Numbered from the stretch's first letter, positions 1 through 6,357 are shown. The stretch: 10,608 nt of DNA from Actinomycetes bacterium (GCA_023336765.1 JAMBLL010000272.1:1-10608); one strand, 5' to 3'. Program-made: numbers and translations. The notes: generated from the sequence alone by a model not told the origin.

Positions 1-1145
1 CCGGAATCGGTCACGGTGACACTGCCAGCGTCGATCTTCACCACGATCGTCTCCCCCTCAGGGGTCCACTTGTCTGCGTTCACAACGATGTTGCTGATCG
101 CTCGCTCAATCGCATCCTTCTTCACGTGGACGACCGAACCATCGTCTTCGATCACCACTTGGCGACCATTACGTCGTTTCGCCCGTTCCGCCACGTCTGC
201 CACGAGATCGAAGAGTTGCACGTCAACGGCAACCTCCTCCTCATAGCGGTCTGTTGCGAGGTCAACCACCTCGGTAACGAGCGCACTCAACTCTGCAACC
301 TCGGAATGCGCTGCATCGATCATGGCGGCCCGTTCGTTGGCAGGCACGTCGTGACGCTGGAGGATCTCGAGATTCGTACGCAGAGCGGTCAAAGGAGTGC
401 GCAACTCATGGCCGGCATCACGGACAAGCCGCACCTGCTCAGCCTTCGATGCTTCGATCTCAGCGAGCAATTCGTTGAAAGCGACGGCGAGTTCAGCGAT
501 CTCATCGTTTCCAGAGACATCGAGCCGATCGTCTAGTGAACTCGACACCGCTATCTCCGAAATCGAAGCTCTGAGCTCATCGATAGGCTTGAGTGCACTC
601 TTGGCCACGAGAAGGCCTAATCCGCCAGCGATAGCGATGCCGAGCACACCACCAACAGCAAGGATCGTCGCAAACCCAGCCAACGTTGAGCGGGCCTCGG
701 TGAGCGGTCTCGCCATCTGCACAATCGAACCTGTCTCGTCGTGGTAGACCGTCACGACGCGCAAGCTCAGATCGTCAACGCGGACCGTTCGCAACTTCGG
801 ATCTGCAGAATCCACTTCATCTGGTGTTGGAACGGGAAGCACGATCCCCTCGGCACCAGCGTTGATCACTGTGCCATCAGGCAGGATCACCTGGTAGAAC
901 GTCGAATCGAAGTCTCCCCGACCCGGCCGCACGTTCCCGCCCTGGCTGGATGCGAAATCGTTGAACCCTGGCGGGATAACACCGATGGGAACGTTCTGAA
1001 TGATCTCTGCTCTGGCGTACAGGCTCTGATCGATCTCACCCATGATCTGGCGCTGTGCCCCAATGAACGCACCCATCGATACGACAACGACCGAGACCGC
1101 TACGGCCGCAGCCGACACGAGGGCGATCCTACGACGGATCGTCAC
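1..1145 (-). CDS. HAMP-domain sensor histidine kinase (MprB-like), 3' end cut by window edge
   Basis: Membrane sensor kinase of a two-component system; it should autophosphorylate on a histidine and pass the phosphate to the regulator encoded just upstream. The frame was translated by hand from the GTG at 1145, whose GTGA overlaps the regulator's TGA by 4 nt; 381 codons are present. Visible order: N-terminal membrane segment about residues 7-29, an extracytoplasmic sensor of about 125 residues without cysteines, a second membrane segment about 156-181, HAMP about 182-235, an H box DAGHELRTPLTAL with phospho-acceptor H246, and an N box around NADKWTPEG (356-364). The window ends within VTVTDSG, the start of the G1 box, so the rest of the ATP-binding domain is missing here. 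The order regulator then kinase, the H box and the WTPEG N box resemble the actinobacterial MprB group, but the signal cannot be inferred. No damage is visible in the part present. Confidence 0.93.
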   Translation of the reverse strand, partial: MTIRRRIALVSAAAVAVSVVVVSMGAFIGAQRQIMGEIDQSLYARAEIIQNVPIGVIPPGFNDFASSQGGNVRPGRGDFDSTFYQVILPDGTVINAGAEGIVLPVPTPDEVDSADPKLRTVRVDDLSLRVVTVYHDETGSIVQMARPLTEARSTLAGFATILAVGGVLGIAIAGGLGLLVAKSALKPIDELRASISEIAVSSSLDDRLDVSGNDEIAELAVAFNELLAEIEASKAEQVRLVRDAGHELRTPLTALRTNLEILQRHDVPANERAAMIDAAHSEVAELSALVTEVVDLATDRYEEEVAVDVQLFDLVADVAERAKRRNGRQVVIEDDGSVVHVKKDAIERAISNIVVNADKWTPEGETIVVKIDAGSVTVTDS

Positions 1146-1831
1146 GATTCGCTGCGCAGCACATACCCCACGCCGCGCACTGTATGGATCAGGCGCGACT
1201 CGCCTGCGCTCTCTGTCTTGCGGCGCAGGTACCCGATGTACACATCGAGCGAGTTCGAGGACGTGATGAAGTCGATACCCCAGATCTCTTCGTAGATCGT
1301 GTCGCGATCAATGACGATCCCTGGTTCCCGTGAGAGCAGGACAAGGAGGTCGAATTCCGTCTTGGTGAGATCCAACGGCCGCCCATCACGCGTCGCCGTA
1401 CGGGCCTTCGGGTCGATCTCGAGATCCTTGTACAGGATCACGTCGCCGACGTCGCCCGTGGACCGGCGCAGCAGTGCTCTGATCCTGGCGAGAAGTTCAT
1501 CCAGGGCAAATGGTTTCGTGACATAGTCATCCGCACCGGCGTCAAGCCCCTCGACCCGGTCGCCCACCGCGGTCTTGGCTGTGAGCATCAATATCGGTAC
1601 GCGGTCACCCTTGGCTCGGATCCTTCGGCAGACCTCGATACCGTCGACATATGGCATCATCACATCGAGCACGACGAGGTCCGGCGCCGCCTCCCTCAGC
1701 ATCGACAACGCTACGCCGCCATCACGGGCGGTTTCGACCGTGTACCCCTCAAAGCCCAGAGCGCGCTCAAGCGCATCTCTGACCGACGGGTCATCCTCGA
1801 CGACGAGGATCGTTGGTGGTGTTGTATCCAT
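1142..1831 (-). CDS. OmpR/PhoB-family response regulator (MprA-like)
   Basis: DNA-binding response regulator, 229 aa from ATG 1831. The receiver domain (about 7-122) has the acidic pair D13/D14, phospho-acceptor D56 in VVLDVMMP, T84 and K106 in the YVTKPF loop. The C-terminal winged helix (about 133-227) ends with the hallmark HTVRGVGYVLR. It is followed with a 4-nt overlap by the sensor kinase, so the two are co-transcribed and probably form a cognate pair. An in-frame ATG at 1852 would add seven residues (MCRTIPL). ATG 1831 is preferred because MDTTPPTILVVEDD has the usual family spacing to the acidic pair and because TACGAT lies 7 nt before it, the leaderless-promoter arrangement also seen at neighbouring genes. 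Neither start has a clear Shine-Dalgarno. The sequence resembles the MprA/PrrA group; target genes are unknown. Confidence 0.95.
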   Translation of the reverse strand: MDTTPPTILVVEDDPSVRDALERALGFEGYTVETARDGGVALSMLREAAPDLVVLDVMMPYVDGIEVCRRIRAKGDRVPILMLTAKTAVGDRVEGLDAGADDYVTKPFALDELLARIRALLRRSTGDVGDVILYKDLEIDPKARTATRDGRPLDLTKTEFDLLVLLSREPGIVIDRDTIYEEIWGIDFITSSNSLDVYIGYLRRKTESAGESRLIHTVRGVGYVLRSES

Positions 1832-1838
1832 CAAAGGA

Positions 1839-1844
1839 ATCGTA
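1839..1844 (-). promoter_or_regulatory. Putative -10 (TACGAT) for the two-component operon, leaderless type
   Basis: Reading the minus strand, TACGAT fits the actinobacterial TAnnnT -10 and is followed by 7 nt and then ATG 1831, which would place transcription start at or next to the start codon. No convincing -35 hexamer was seen. The call rests on agreement with the same arrangement at 1921, 2815 and 4626. Confidence 0.5.
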
Positions 1845-1920
1845 CGACACATTATGAAGTGGTGGGTGAAAGCACCATGAGAACCTTGTGAGACTCGACG
1901 GCGCGTCTGTAAGCCCGCAT

Positions 1921-1926
1921 TACGCT
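1921..1926 (+). promoter_or_regulatory. Putative -10 (TACGCT) for the SDR gene, leaderless type
   Basis: TACGCT is a TAnnnT hexamer followed by six bases (CCTGGC) and then GTG 1933. It lies inside the longer open frame that starts at 1888, so if it is the promoter, the 1888 start cannot be used. The region 1832-1932 between the two divergent genes thus seems to hold both promoters and little else. Confidence 0.55.
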
Positions 1927-1932
1927 CCTGGC

Positions 1933-2796
1933 GTGGCTTGGACTCTCACAGACCGCTCGGTGATCATCACTGGAGCAACATCAGGAATCGGCAAGGCCGT
2001 TGCGATGCATCTCGGCACAACGGGTGCACGACTGACGATCACGGCTAGGGATGAGGACAAGGGTCGAGCGGTCGCAAAGGAAATCGCGACCCGAACCGGG
2101 TCTGATGCTGAGATACTCCCGGTTGACTTCACGGATCTCGGGTCCGTGCGACAAGCTGCACAGTCCTATCTGGAAACCCACGATGATCTTGCTGTACTCA
2201 TCAACAATGCGGGCACGGTAGTCGGGAAGCGCTCGACAACGATCGACGGGCACGAAAAGACGTTCGCGACGAATCACCTCGGACCATTCCTGTTCACGAG
2301 TTTGCTCACGGATCTCCTGATCTCGTCAGCTCCCGCGCGCGTGATCAACACGTCTTCAGTGGCACATACATATGCCAAGGAGGGGATCCTTTTCGATGAT
2401 CTCGGATTCAACGACCGTCGCTACAGGTTCATGGAGGTCTACGGACACTCGAAGCTGGCGAATATCCTCCACGCCTCCGAACTGAACGCACGCTACGGAG
2501 ACGACGGCGTCACGGCTGCAGCGGTCCACCCAGGCGTCGTCAGGACCGGCCTTGGGAGTGGGAACTCTCGCATCGTTCGTCTCGCCACGAGGGTCGGTGG
2601 TAGATGGATGCGCTCACCAGACGATGGCGCGGACACGATCGTGTGGCTTGCGACCGAACCCGACCTGGATATCGGCGACGGATTCTACTTTGAGGATCGG
2701 ACCGTTTCGAGGTCGACCCGCCATGCCCGAGACGCAGACCAGGCACGGAGACTCTGGGAAGCCAGTGAACATTTGACCGCGGTTTCCGACTCCTGA
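1933..2796 (+). CDS. Short-chain dehydrogenase/reductase, retinol-dehydrogenase-like
   Basis: Cytoplasmic NAD(P)-dependent oxidoreductase, 287 aa from GTG 1933. Visible classical SDR elements: the TGATSGIG nucleotide loop (13-20), an Arg at 39 after strand 2 (ARD) that suggests NADP(H) preference, NNAG (91-94), a conserved Asn in TNHLG (114), the catalytic serine region NTSS (139-142), and the catalytic Y170-x3-K174 in YGHSKLAN. VHPGVVRTGL follows, and the C-terminus ends in an RRLWEASEHL stretch like the RDH11-14/WWOX type. The frame is open back to a GTG at 1888, but the first 15 codons would precede the usual SDR N-terminus and would contain the TACGCT -10, so 1933 is preferred. The substrate is not predictable; bacterial members act on many lipophilic alcohols, aldehydes or ketones. 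It is divergent from the two-component operon. Confidence 0.9.
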   Translation: MAWTLTDRSVIITGATSGIGKAVAMHLGTTGARLTITARDEDKGRAVAKEIATRTGSDAEILPVDFTDLGSVRQAAQSYLETHDDLAVLINNAGTVVGKRSTTIDGHEKTFATNHLGPFLFTSLLTDLLISSAPARVINTSSVAHTYAKEGILFDDLGFNDRRYRFMEVYGHSKLANILHASELNARYGDDGVTAAAVHPGVVRTGLGSGNSRIVRLATRVGGRWMRSPDDGADTIVWLATEPDLDIGDGFYFEDRTVSRSTRHARDADQARRLWEASEHLTAVSDS

Positions 2797-2814
2797 ATGA
2801 CACGAGCCGGCAGG

Positions 2815-2820
2815 TAGGCT
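2815..2820 (+). promoter_or_regulatory. Putative -10 (TAGGCT) for the YbhN-like gene, leaderless type
   Basis: TAGGCT is followed by six bases (CGGCTG) and ATG 2827, the same TAnnnT-N6-start arrangement as at 1921. It sits in the 30-nt gap after the SDR stop, so the membrane protein probably has its own start site besides any read-through. Confidence 0.6.
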
Positions 2821-2826
2821 CGGCTG

Positions 2827-3951
2827 ATGTCTGAAGCCGTCGAGACCGAAGCAAGCCAGACCGAGGCGCCACAGCCCAAGAAACGTGCCTGGTGGCAGCA
2901 GGCGTTATCGGTCGCAGTCACCGTCATCGTGCTCGTTGCCGTATTCGGCTTCGTCATCCCACAACTAGCCGACTACAAGGACATTCTCGGTTTCGTCAGT
3001 GAGATACCTGCGACAACATGGCTGGTCCTTGTGGCCTTTTCCGTCGCCTTCCTCCTCGCTTACCCGATCGTGCTGATGCAGGCGATTCGCACACTCAGGT
3101 TCCGTGAAGCGTTCACGAGCCACATGGCAGGGACCGCGGTGACGAACTCGGTCCCTTCTGGCGGAGCGATTGCTCTGGCTCTCAACTACACGATGTACCT
3201 GTCGTGGGGGATAACGCCTCATGCGGTCTCCGCCGGGTTGCTTTCCGCAGGTGTGTGGGATTGGCTTGCCCGAATCGCTCTGCCTGTGCTGGCTGTCATC
3301 GGCGTAGCTGTGATCGGCGAAACGCTCCCCTGGATGTGGCTCGTCTCCATTGGCGGCGTGATCTTCGTTGCGCTGGCGCTCTTCCTCCTCATATGGCTCA
3401 CGAGGAACGAGGCGGCCGCAGAGGGATTCGCCAGATGGCTTGACCGACTGGCTGGTTGGGTATTCGAGAAGATCCACAAGGACAAACCAGATGTCGTTGC
3501 GATCGTCATGCAGTTCCGCGATGATCTCAACGGCATCATTGCGGATCGGGCATGGCGACTCACCGCCGCAACGGTCTGGAACCACGCAATGATGACCGCT
3601 GTCTTCGTGGTCAGCGTGTATGCCGTTGGCGTGGACCGCAACGTGATCCCCATCCCCTGGGTTGTGCTGGCGTTCACACTCGGACGTTTCGTTGTGATGA
3701 TCCCCGTGAGCCCGGGCGGCCTGGGACTCGTGGACCTCGGATGGATAGGGCTACTCACCCTTGGATGGCAGACAGCGTCTCCTTCCGTTCCGGTTGATGC
3801 CAGCCTGATATCAGCGGGGGTGCTGCTGTTCCGAGCGTTGACACTTCTCCCCCCGATACCTATCGGTATCGCGACAGGCCTCTACTGGAGGTTCAACAAG
3901 AGTTGGCGCCAGGACTGGCGGACAGCCCGCCGCGGAGACGTGGCGAGCTGA
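2827..3951 (+). CDS. YbhN / lysylphosphatidylglycerol-synthase-TM family integral membrane protein
   Basis: Multi-spanning membrane protein of 374 aa resembling the flippase-like N-terminal domain family (PF03706, UPF0104/YbhN/AglD2). After a hydrophilic, acidic first 25 residues there are about eight hydrophobic segments (roughly 26-47, 63-85, 104-127, 140-163, 170-192, 247-268, 276-314, 325-353). The family signatures visible are PSGGAIALAL near 110-119 and IPVSPGGLGLVDLG near 292-305; the latter matches the conserved SPGGLG-(V/L)-(V/E) motif. No catalytic GNAT-like C-terminal domain follows, so this is the stand-alone membrane type and not a full MprF. Proteins of this family are thought to move or modify lipids or lipid-linked intermediates; the substrate here is unknown. 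The stop codon TGA (3949-3951) overlaps the first base of a heptamer repeat array. Confidence 0.82.
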   Translation: MSEAVETEASQTEAPQPKKRAWWQQALSVAVTVIVLVAVFGFVIPQLADYKDILGFVSEIPATTWLVLVAFSVAFLLAYPIVLMQAIRTLRFREAFTSHMAGTAVTNSVPSGGAIALALNYTMYLSWGITPHAVSAGLLSAGVWDWLARIALPVLAVIGVAVIGETLPWMWLVSIGGVIFVALALFLLIWLTRNEAAAEGFARWLDRLAGWVFEKIHKDKPDVVAIVMQFRDDLNGIIADRAWRLTAATVWNHAMMTAVFVVSVYAVGVDRNVIPIPWVVLAFTLGRFVVMIPVSPGGLGLVDLGWIGLLTLGWQTASPSVPVDASLISAGVLLFRALTLLPPIPIGIATGLYWRFNKSWRQDWRTARRGDVAS

Positions 3952-3988
3952 GCCGTCAGCCGTCAGCCGTCAGCCATCAGCCATCAGC
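3951..3988. repeat. Heptamer tandem array, AGCCGTC x3 then AGCCATC x2
   Basis: Five consecutive 7-nt units: AGCCGTC three times (3951-3971) and AGCCATC twice (3972-3985), then a partial AGC. The array begins on the last base of the YbhN-like stop codon. An inverted counterpart lies at 4048-4070. Unit differences are single transitions at position 5. Confidence 0.93.
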
Positions 3989-4047
3989 GGCAAGAATCTA
4001 GAAGTCCAGAGCCCGGGGACGAAGACATTTCGGCGTCTGACCTCTCT

Positions 4048-4070
4048 GCTGAAAGCTGACGGCTGATAGC
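4048..4070. repeat. Heptamer array GCTGANN x3, inverted partner of 3951-3988
   Basis: Units GCTGAAA, GCTGACG and GCTGATA with 7-nt period, then a partial GCT. GCTGACGGCTGA (4055-4066) is the exact reverse complement of TCAGCCGTCAGC in the first array, so the gap between the two convergent genes is one large inverted repeat with about 60 nt between the arms. It ends 7 nt before the Yip1-family stop codon. It may fold at the 3' ends of both convergent transcripts; no T-tract is visible. Confidence 0.85.
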
Positions 4071-4076
4071 TCTTCA

Positions 4077-4613
4077 TTAAAATGGCCAACTGGAGCGCAT
4101 GTCCCAGTCGAGAACGATGTTGAGCACAAGCGTCACCAGCATCCACCCTCCCCAGCCGATGATCATGGTCGCAACGGACCGCTTCGTTGAGAAATCCATG
4201 CCCTCCCTGATCGCCACCACCGCCGCGAGGAGGACCCACGCGGCCCCTATGAAGCCGAGCCAGGGAATGATCCCGATCGCAAGAGGTGCATACGCGAAGC
4301 CTATAACCCTGCGCATCTCGCCGAAGTCTGAGGTGCCCTTGAATATCTGGGTCCCAACAAGATTTGCCACAGCTGCCCACACAAGCCAGCCGATGACACC
4401 GCTGGCGATACCCAGAGACATAGCGATGCCGATGTCGCCCGCCGATGTGGAGTCCGTCGCGATAGCGGATCCGATCCCGGCAAGACCGCTCGCAACGACG
4501 ACGACAATCGCTGCCTGGGCATTGAGCGAGGTGTCGTCCTCAGCCCTGTTGTAGAAATCAACATCGAGCATCGACGCACGAAAAGCGTTCTCGATGATGG
4601 AGGGAAGTTGCAT
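4077..4613 (-). CDS. Yip1-family integral membrane protein
   Basis: Membrane protein of 178 aa resembling the bacterial Yip1 domain (PF04893) proteins. The N-terminus (about 1-30, with FYNRAEDDTSLNAQAA at 20-35) matches the usual pre-membrane segment in which a short amphipathic region and a D-x-S stretch precede the first helix. Hydrophobic segments follow at about 33-52, 62-90, 104-136 and 147-168. GTSDFGEMRRVIGFAYAPLA (93-112) is the family's loop with conserved F-x-E and YAP. The function of bacterial members is not established. ATG 4613 is preferred because TAACTT lies 7 nt before it and no Shine-Dalgarno is present. It is convergent with the YbhN-like gene; about 190 nt separate it from the dehalogenase upstream, so it is probably transcribed separately. 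Confidence 0.8.
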   Translation of the reverse strand: MQLPSIIENAFRASMLDVDFYNRAEDDTSLNAQAAIVVVVASGLAGIGSAIATDSTSAGDIGIAMSLGIASGVIGWLVWAAVANLVGTQIFKGTSDFGEMRRVIGFAYAPLAIGIIPWLGFIGAAWVLLAAVVAIREGMDFSTKRSVATMIIGWGGWMLVTLVLNIVLDWDMRSSWPF

Positions 4614-4620
4614 GGGAAGA

Positions 4621-4626
4621 AAGTTA
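4621..4626 (-). promoter_or_regulatory. Putative -10 (TAACTT) for the Yip1-family gene, leaderless type
   Basis: On the minus strand TAACTT is followed by 7 nt (TCTTCCC) and ATG 4613. The hexamer coincides with the first unit of the AGTTCAC heptamer array, so the repeat reaches into the core promoter. Confidence 0.5.
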
Positions 4627-4656
4627 TCAGTTCACGGTTCACAGTTCACAGTCAGA
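4622..4656. repeat. Heptamer array AGTTCAC (5 units, two degenerate)
   Basis: Units with exact 7-nt period: AGTTATC, AGTTCAC, GGTTCAC, AGTTCAC, AGTCAGA. The middle three differ by one base; the outer two are decayed. Unlike the arrays at 3951 and 6251, no inverted copy was found in this gap. Confidence 0.88.
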
Positions 4657-4668
4657 AGAACCGGTCTT

Positions 4669-4690
4669 CGTTTCCCGTTCCCCGTTTCCG
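4669..4690. repeat. Heptamer array CGTTTCC/CGTTCCC (3 units)
   Basis: Units CGTTTCC, CGTTCCC and CGTTTCC, then a shifted GTTCTC. It starts 12 nt after the AGTTCAC array and leads directly into a GC-rich hairpin. A degenerate purine-rich stretch on the other side of the hairpin (about 4722-4745, with GAGGAACGAGG) may be the remains of an inverted partner. Confidence 0.82.
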
Positions 4691-4693
4691 TTC

Positions 4694-4718
4694 TCTCCCC
4701 CGGCCGTCGCGGGGGAGA
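4694..4718. terminator. GC-rich 9-bp hairpin, candidate terminator of the DoxX-dehalogenase operon
   Basis: TCTCCCCCG (4694-4702) is exactly complementary to CGGGGGAGA (4710-4718) with a 7-nt loop. It lies about 83 nt downstream of the dehalogenase stop and about 80 nt before the Yip1-family start on the same strand, where a terminator would be expected. There is no U-tract on either side, so it would be a non-canonical terminator or simply part of the repeat structure. Confidence 0.45.
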
Positions 4719-4800
4719 TGGGCCGAGGAACGAGGGCCAGAGGGGGAAAACCGAGTCGTACCACTCAACTCTTGCCAGGTCCCATGCTCGAAGGGCCTCC

Positions 4801-5661
4801 TCAGCCGATGGTTGCCCGCCACGATGCTATCGCTTCGCCGATCTCGTCTGGGGAATCCTCCTGGATGAAGTGAAGGCCGGGCACCGTCACTTCCGTCTGG
4901 TTCTTCCATGTCCGACAGAACTCCCGTTGTGGACCAATGAGAATGCTCCCGGGCTCGGCGTTGATGAATAGCTTCGGGAGATCGTTGGCCGCCATCCACG
5001 ATGCGTACGACGTGACGATCTCGAACGTGTCTGCGGGTTCGCCATCGATGGGGATCTGGCGCGGCCACGTGAGGGTTGGCCTCCGTGATTCGCCAGGCAC
5101 CAGATACGGGGCGCGGTACACGTCCATCTCCTCAGTTGAGAGATCACGGATCACCGATGAAGGCAGGATGCGCTCCACGAACACGTTCTTGTCAAGGACG
5201 ATCGTCTCGCCGACGTCTGACCGCAAGGCTCCGAAGATCGACCTCGCAGCCTCAGGCCACTCAGCCCATGTGACAGGTTGTACGATTGCCTCCATGTAGG
5301 CGATGCCTGCAACGCGGTCACGGTTGCGATTGGCCCAGTCGAACCCGAGCCCTGATCCCCAGTCGTGGATGACCAAGGCGACGCGGTCGCCAAGATCAAG
5401 CGAGTCAAGTAACGCATCGAGGTATCCACGATGCTCAACAAAGGTGTAGCTATCAGGTCCGCTGTCGGGGAGTTTGTCTGAGTCCCCCATCCCGATGAGG
5501 TCAGGCGCAATGCACCGGTACGAATCTGCCAGGTGGGGGATGATGTTGCGCCAGAGGTATGACGACGTCGGGTTCCCGTGAAGGAACACGATCGGGTCAC
5601 CCTCACCCACCTCCTCGTAGGCCATCGTCAGGCCGCCGATCTCTATCGAGTGCTTGGTCAT
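4801..5661 (-). CDS. Haloalkane dehalogenase, LinB-like (HLD-II type)
   Basis: Alpha/beta-hydrolase of 286 aa that should hydrolyse carbon-halogen bonds of haloalkanes to an alcohol, halide and proton without cofactor. All five residues expected for subfamily II are present by alignment with LinB from memory: nucleophile D100 in VIHDWGSGLGFDWA, halide-binding W101 next to it, second halide-binding N30 in HGNPTSSYLWRN, catalytic acid E124 in AYMEAI, and catalytic base H264 in LHFIQEDSPDEIG. RRPTLTWPRQIPIDGEPAD (193-211) and KLFINAEPGS (230-239) also match the family closely. The length equals the usual 290-310 aa family without a signal peptide, so a cytoplasmic enzyme. ATG 5661 has GGGGA 6 nt upstream and follows the DoxX stop by 12 nt, implying one operon. 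Renilla-type luciferase shares this fold, but the full halide pair favours a dehalogenase; the natural substrate is unknown. Confidence 0.92.
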   Translation of the reverse strand: MTKHSIEIGGLTMAYEEVGEGDPIVFLHGNPTSSYLWRNIIPHLADSYRCIAPDLIGMGDSDKLPDSGPDSYTFVEHRGYLDALLDSLDLGDRVALVIHDWGSGLGFDWANRNRDRVAGIAYMEAIVQPVTWAEWPEAARSIFGALRSDVGETIVLDKNVFVERILPSSVIRDLSTEEMDVYRAPYLVPGESRRPTLTWPRQIPIDGEPADTFEIVTSYASWMAANDLPKLFINAEPGSILIGPQREFCRTWKNQTEVTVPGLHFIQEDSPDEIGEAIASWRATIG

Positions 5662-5673
5662 GTGTGATCCCCA

Positions 5674-6180
5674 CTAACTGTTGGATGGCTCGGGAGGTCT
5701 GAAGAAGATTGCCAACTGCACCAGTGCCACACCAACGCCCGCCAGAGCGATCCCGGCACCGATCCAGCCGTTGAAGTCGGTGGCGATGCCAAGAGCATGG
5801 TCAACCGAGATCTCACCCGGTCCACCGATCGCTATCGCGGCCGATGTCGCTGCGATCAGCATGATGTACTCCCAACCCTCGTCCGGTCGGGCTGTGACCC
5901 AGAAGCCAACGGATCTGTGGACTGAGAAGAACGCAACGGTCATGACACCGATGACCCCTGCAGCCGCAGCCGCTGTGAGGAAGCCTGCAATGAGGAGTAC
6001 TCCAACACCGATCTCGGTCGCCGTCGAGGCGAACCACTGCATCGTTGGAGATTTGAAGCCGATCGACCCGAACCACCGAGATGTCTTCTCCTTGCCCCTG
6101 GCATGTTTGATGCCGTGGGCAAGCATGATCCCTCCAACTGCGAGACGCAGCAGCAATGCCGCGTAATCGTAGGCTTCCAT
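5674..6180 (-). CDS. DoxX-family integral membrane protein
   Basis: Small membrane protein of 168 aa of the DoxX/DoxD-like family. The segment LLLRLAVGGIMLAHGIKHARG (9-29) with the R-x-x-x-G pattern, then FASTATEIGVGVLLIAG (50-66), and the late GGPGEISVDHAL (119-130) are typical. Hydrophobic segments lie at about 7-24, 53-70, 73-88, 104-119 and 137-160. Start ATG 6180 has a strong AGGGAGG 7 nt upstream. The frame stays open to 6300, but the extra N-terminus is a translation of the intergenic heptamer repeat and is rejected. It is the first gene of a likely two-gene operon with the dehalogenase (12-nt gap). DoxX proteins recur beside redox and detoxification enzymes, and their biochemical role is usually unproven. 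A role in membrane redox or export linked to the dehalogenase is only inference. Confidence 0.85.
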   Translation of the reverse strand: MEAYDYAALLLRLAVGGIMLAHGIKHARGKEKTSRWFGSIGFKSPTMQWFASTATEIGVGVLLIAGFLTAAAAAGVIGVMTVAFFSVHRSVGFWVTARPDEGWEYIMLIAATSAAIAIGGPGEISVDHALGIATDFNGWIGAGIALAGVGVALVQLAIFFRPPEPSNS

Positions 6181-6208
6181 CTTGTGACCTCCCTGTCGGA
6201 ACGTCAAC

Positions 6209-6214
6209 ACGTTA
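6209..6214 (-). promoter_or_regulatory. Putative -10 (TAACGT) for the DoxX-dehalogenase operon
   Basis: On the minus strand TAACGT lies 28 nt before ATG 6180, giving a leader of roughly 20 nt that contains the AGGGAGG ribosome site. It overlaps a small inverted repeat, AACGT-N4-ACGTT (6200-6213), that could be a regulator site. No good -35 was found. Confidence 0.4.
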
Positions 6215-6250
6215 CAGCGTCGGAGAATTCCGGACAGAACAGCACCGTAG

Positions 6251-6271
6251 ATCGTAAATCGTAAATCGACA
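6251..6271. repeat. Heptamer array ATCGTAA x2 plus ATCGACA
   Basis: Two identical 7-nt units and one decayed unit; the preceding ACCGTAG (6244-6250) may be a fourth, degenerate one. This is the left arm of an inverted pair with 6358-6385. Confidence 0.82.
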
Positions 6272-6357
6272 GAAACGTTGGACAAGCGTTCCTGATTCAA
6301 GAGACTGGGAGCTCCGACACTCCAGATTCTGTCGTTTGTGCGTCTCGATGCTGAGTA

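Noticed and set aside
741..1295. A 184-codon open frame on the plus strand, and a 136-codon one at 126-536
   Set aside because: Both lie antisense to the sensor kinase and regulator, whose frames show complete domain motifs; the plus-strand translations show no recognisable fold or motif and are shadows of biased codon use.
1832..1852. Upstream ATG (1852) as the response regulator start
   Set aside because: It has no Shine-Dalgarno and would place the candidate -10 TACGAT inside the coding region; ATG 1831 fits family length and the leaderless layout. It remains possible.
1888..1932. GTG 1888 as the SDR start
   Set aside because: The 15 added residues precede the normal SDR N-terminus and contain the TACGCT -10 candidate; GTG 1933 is preferred.
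3951..4070. Possible CRISPR array
   Set aside because: The units are 7 nt long and directly adjacent with no spacers, and there are no cas genes.
4654..4668. Short inverted repeat GAAGA-N5-TCTTC as a regulatory site
   Set aside because: A 5-bp stem within a repeat-rich gap is easily expected by chance and has no clear position relative to a promoter.
4801..5661. Coelenterazine (Renilla-type) luciferase or epoxide hydrolase instead of a dehalogenase
   Set aside because: The D-W nucleophile pair plus the halide-binding Asn and the AYMEAI acid match the haloalkane dehalogenase II pattern; the two tyrosines typical of epoxide hydrolases were not recognised.
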